Shown here piece after piece: positions 8,615 to 12,183 of a stretch of 12,183 nucleotides of DNA (position 1 is the first letter of the stretch; each line of letters opens with the position of its first letter). The notes beneath the pieces were generated by a model. It made no database searches and had not been told where the DNA came from. It was given only the letters and a program-made list of their open reading frames with translations. This DNA comes from an uncultured Sutterella sp. (GTDB lineage Bacteria; Pseudomonadota; Gammaproteobacteria; Burkholderiales; Burkholderiaceae_F): assembly GCA_900770335.1 (NCBI GenBank), contig CAAGKD010000144.1, positions 1 through 12,183 of the forward strand. The letters run 5' to 3'. The translations under genes were made by a program, and so were the position numbers.

Positions 8615-12183
<3,569 letters not shown>

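Overview
This window is the conserved bacterial block tuf – tRNA-Trp – secE – nusG – rplK – rplA – rplJ – rplL – rpoB – rpoC, all on the plus strand. It begins in the last 38 codons of an elongation factor Tu gene and ends inside rpoC. The order tuf/tRNA-Trp/secE/nusG and the RpoB rifampicin-region spelling MDQTNPLSEI fit a Betaproteobacterium with GC-rich coding sequence. Burkholderiales is likely and a Sutterellaceae-like relative is a guess. No mobile element, CRISPR array, phage gene or accessory system is visible. The coding content is core translation, secretion and transcription machinery.

Layout: (1) 1-118 is the tuf end, followed by a tRNA-Trp(CCA) gene at 171-246 and a good intrinsic terminator at 258-290. 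(2) secE and nusG (453-1402) follow a leader of about 160 nt. (3) A promoter-like sequence and an L1-type operator hairpin (1423-1519) precede rplK-rplA, whose genes abut as TAA-ATG. (4) A 501-nt, GC-rich non-coding leader (2664-3164) precedes rplJ-rplL. It holds many perfect or near-perfect hairpins, several closed by GNRA tetraloops, an imperfect ~30-nt direct repeat, and a branched structure that includes the rplJ ribosome-binding site. (5) A 314-nt spacer (4120-4433) with competing hairpins and two promoter-like sequences separates rplL from rpoB. (6) rpoB (1387 aa) and rpoC (partial, 1189 codons visible) follow, 17 nt apart.

Functionally, EF-Tu, tRNA-Trp and L11/L1/L10/L7-L12 serve translation. 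L10 and L7/L12 form the stalk that recruits EF-Tu. SecE is part of the SecYEG translocon. NusG binds the polymerase made from RpoB and RpoC and couples it to ribosomes or Rho. L1 and L10 are known autogenous repressors of their own operons, which gives a reason for structured leaders in front of rplK and rplJ.

The most interesting signals are not a new gene system. They are the highly structured rplJ leader with its repeated hairpin, the mutually exclusive hairpins ahead of rpoB, and a ~17-residue net insertion in RpoB next to the residues that form the core-recognition-element pocket in E. coli.
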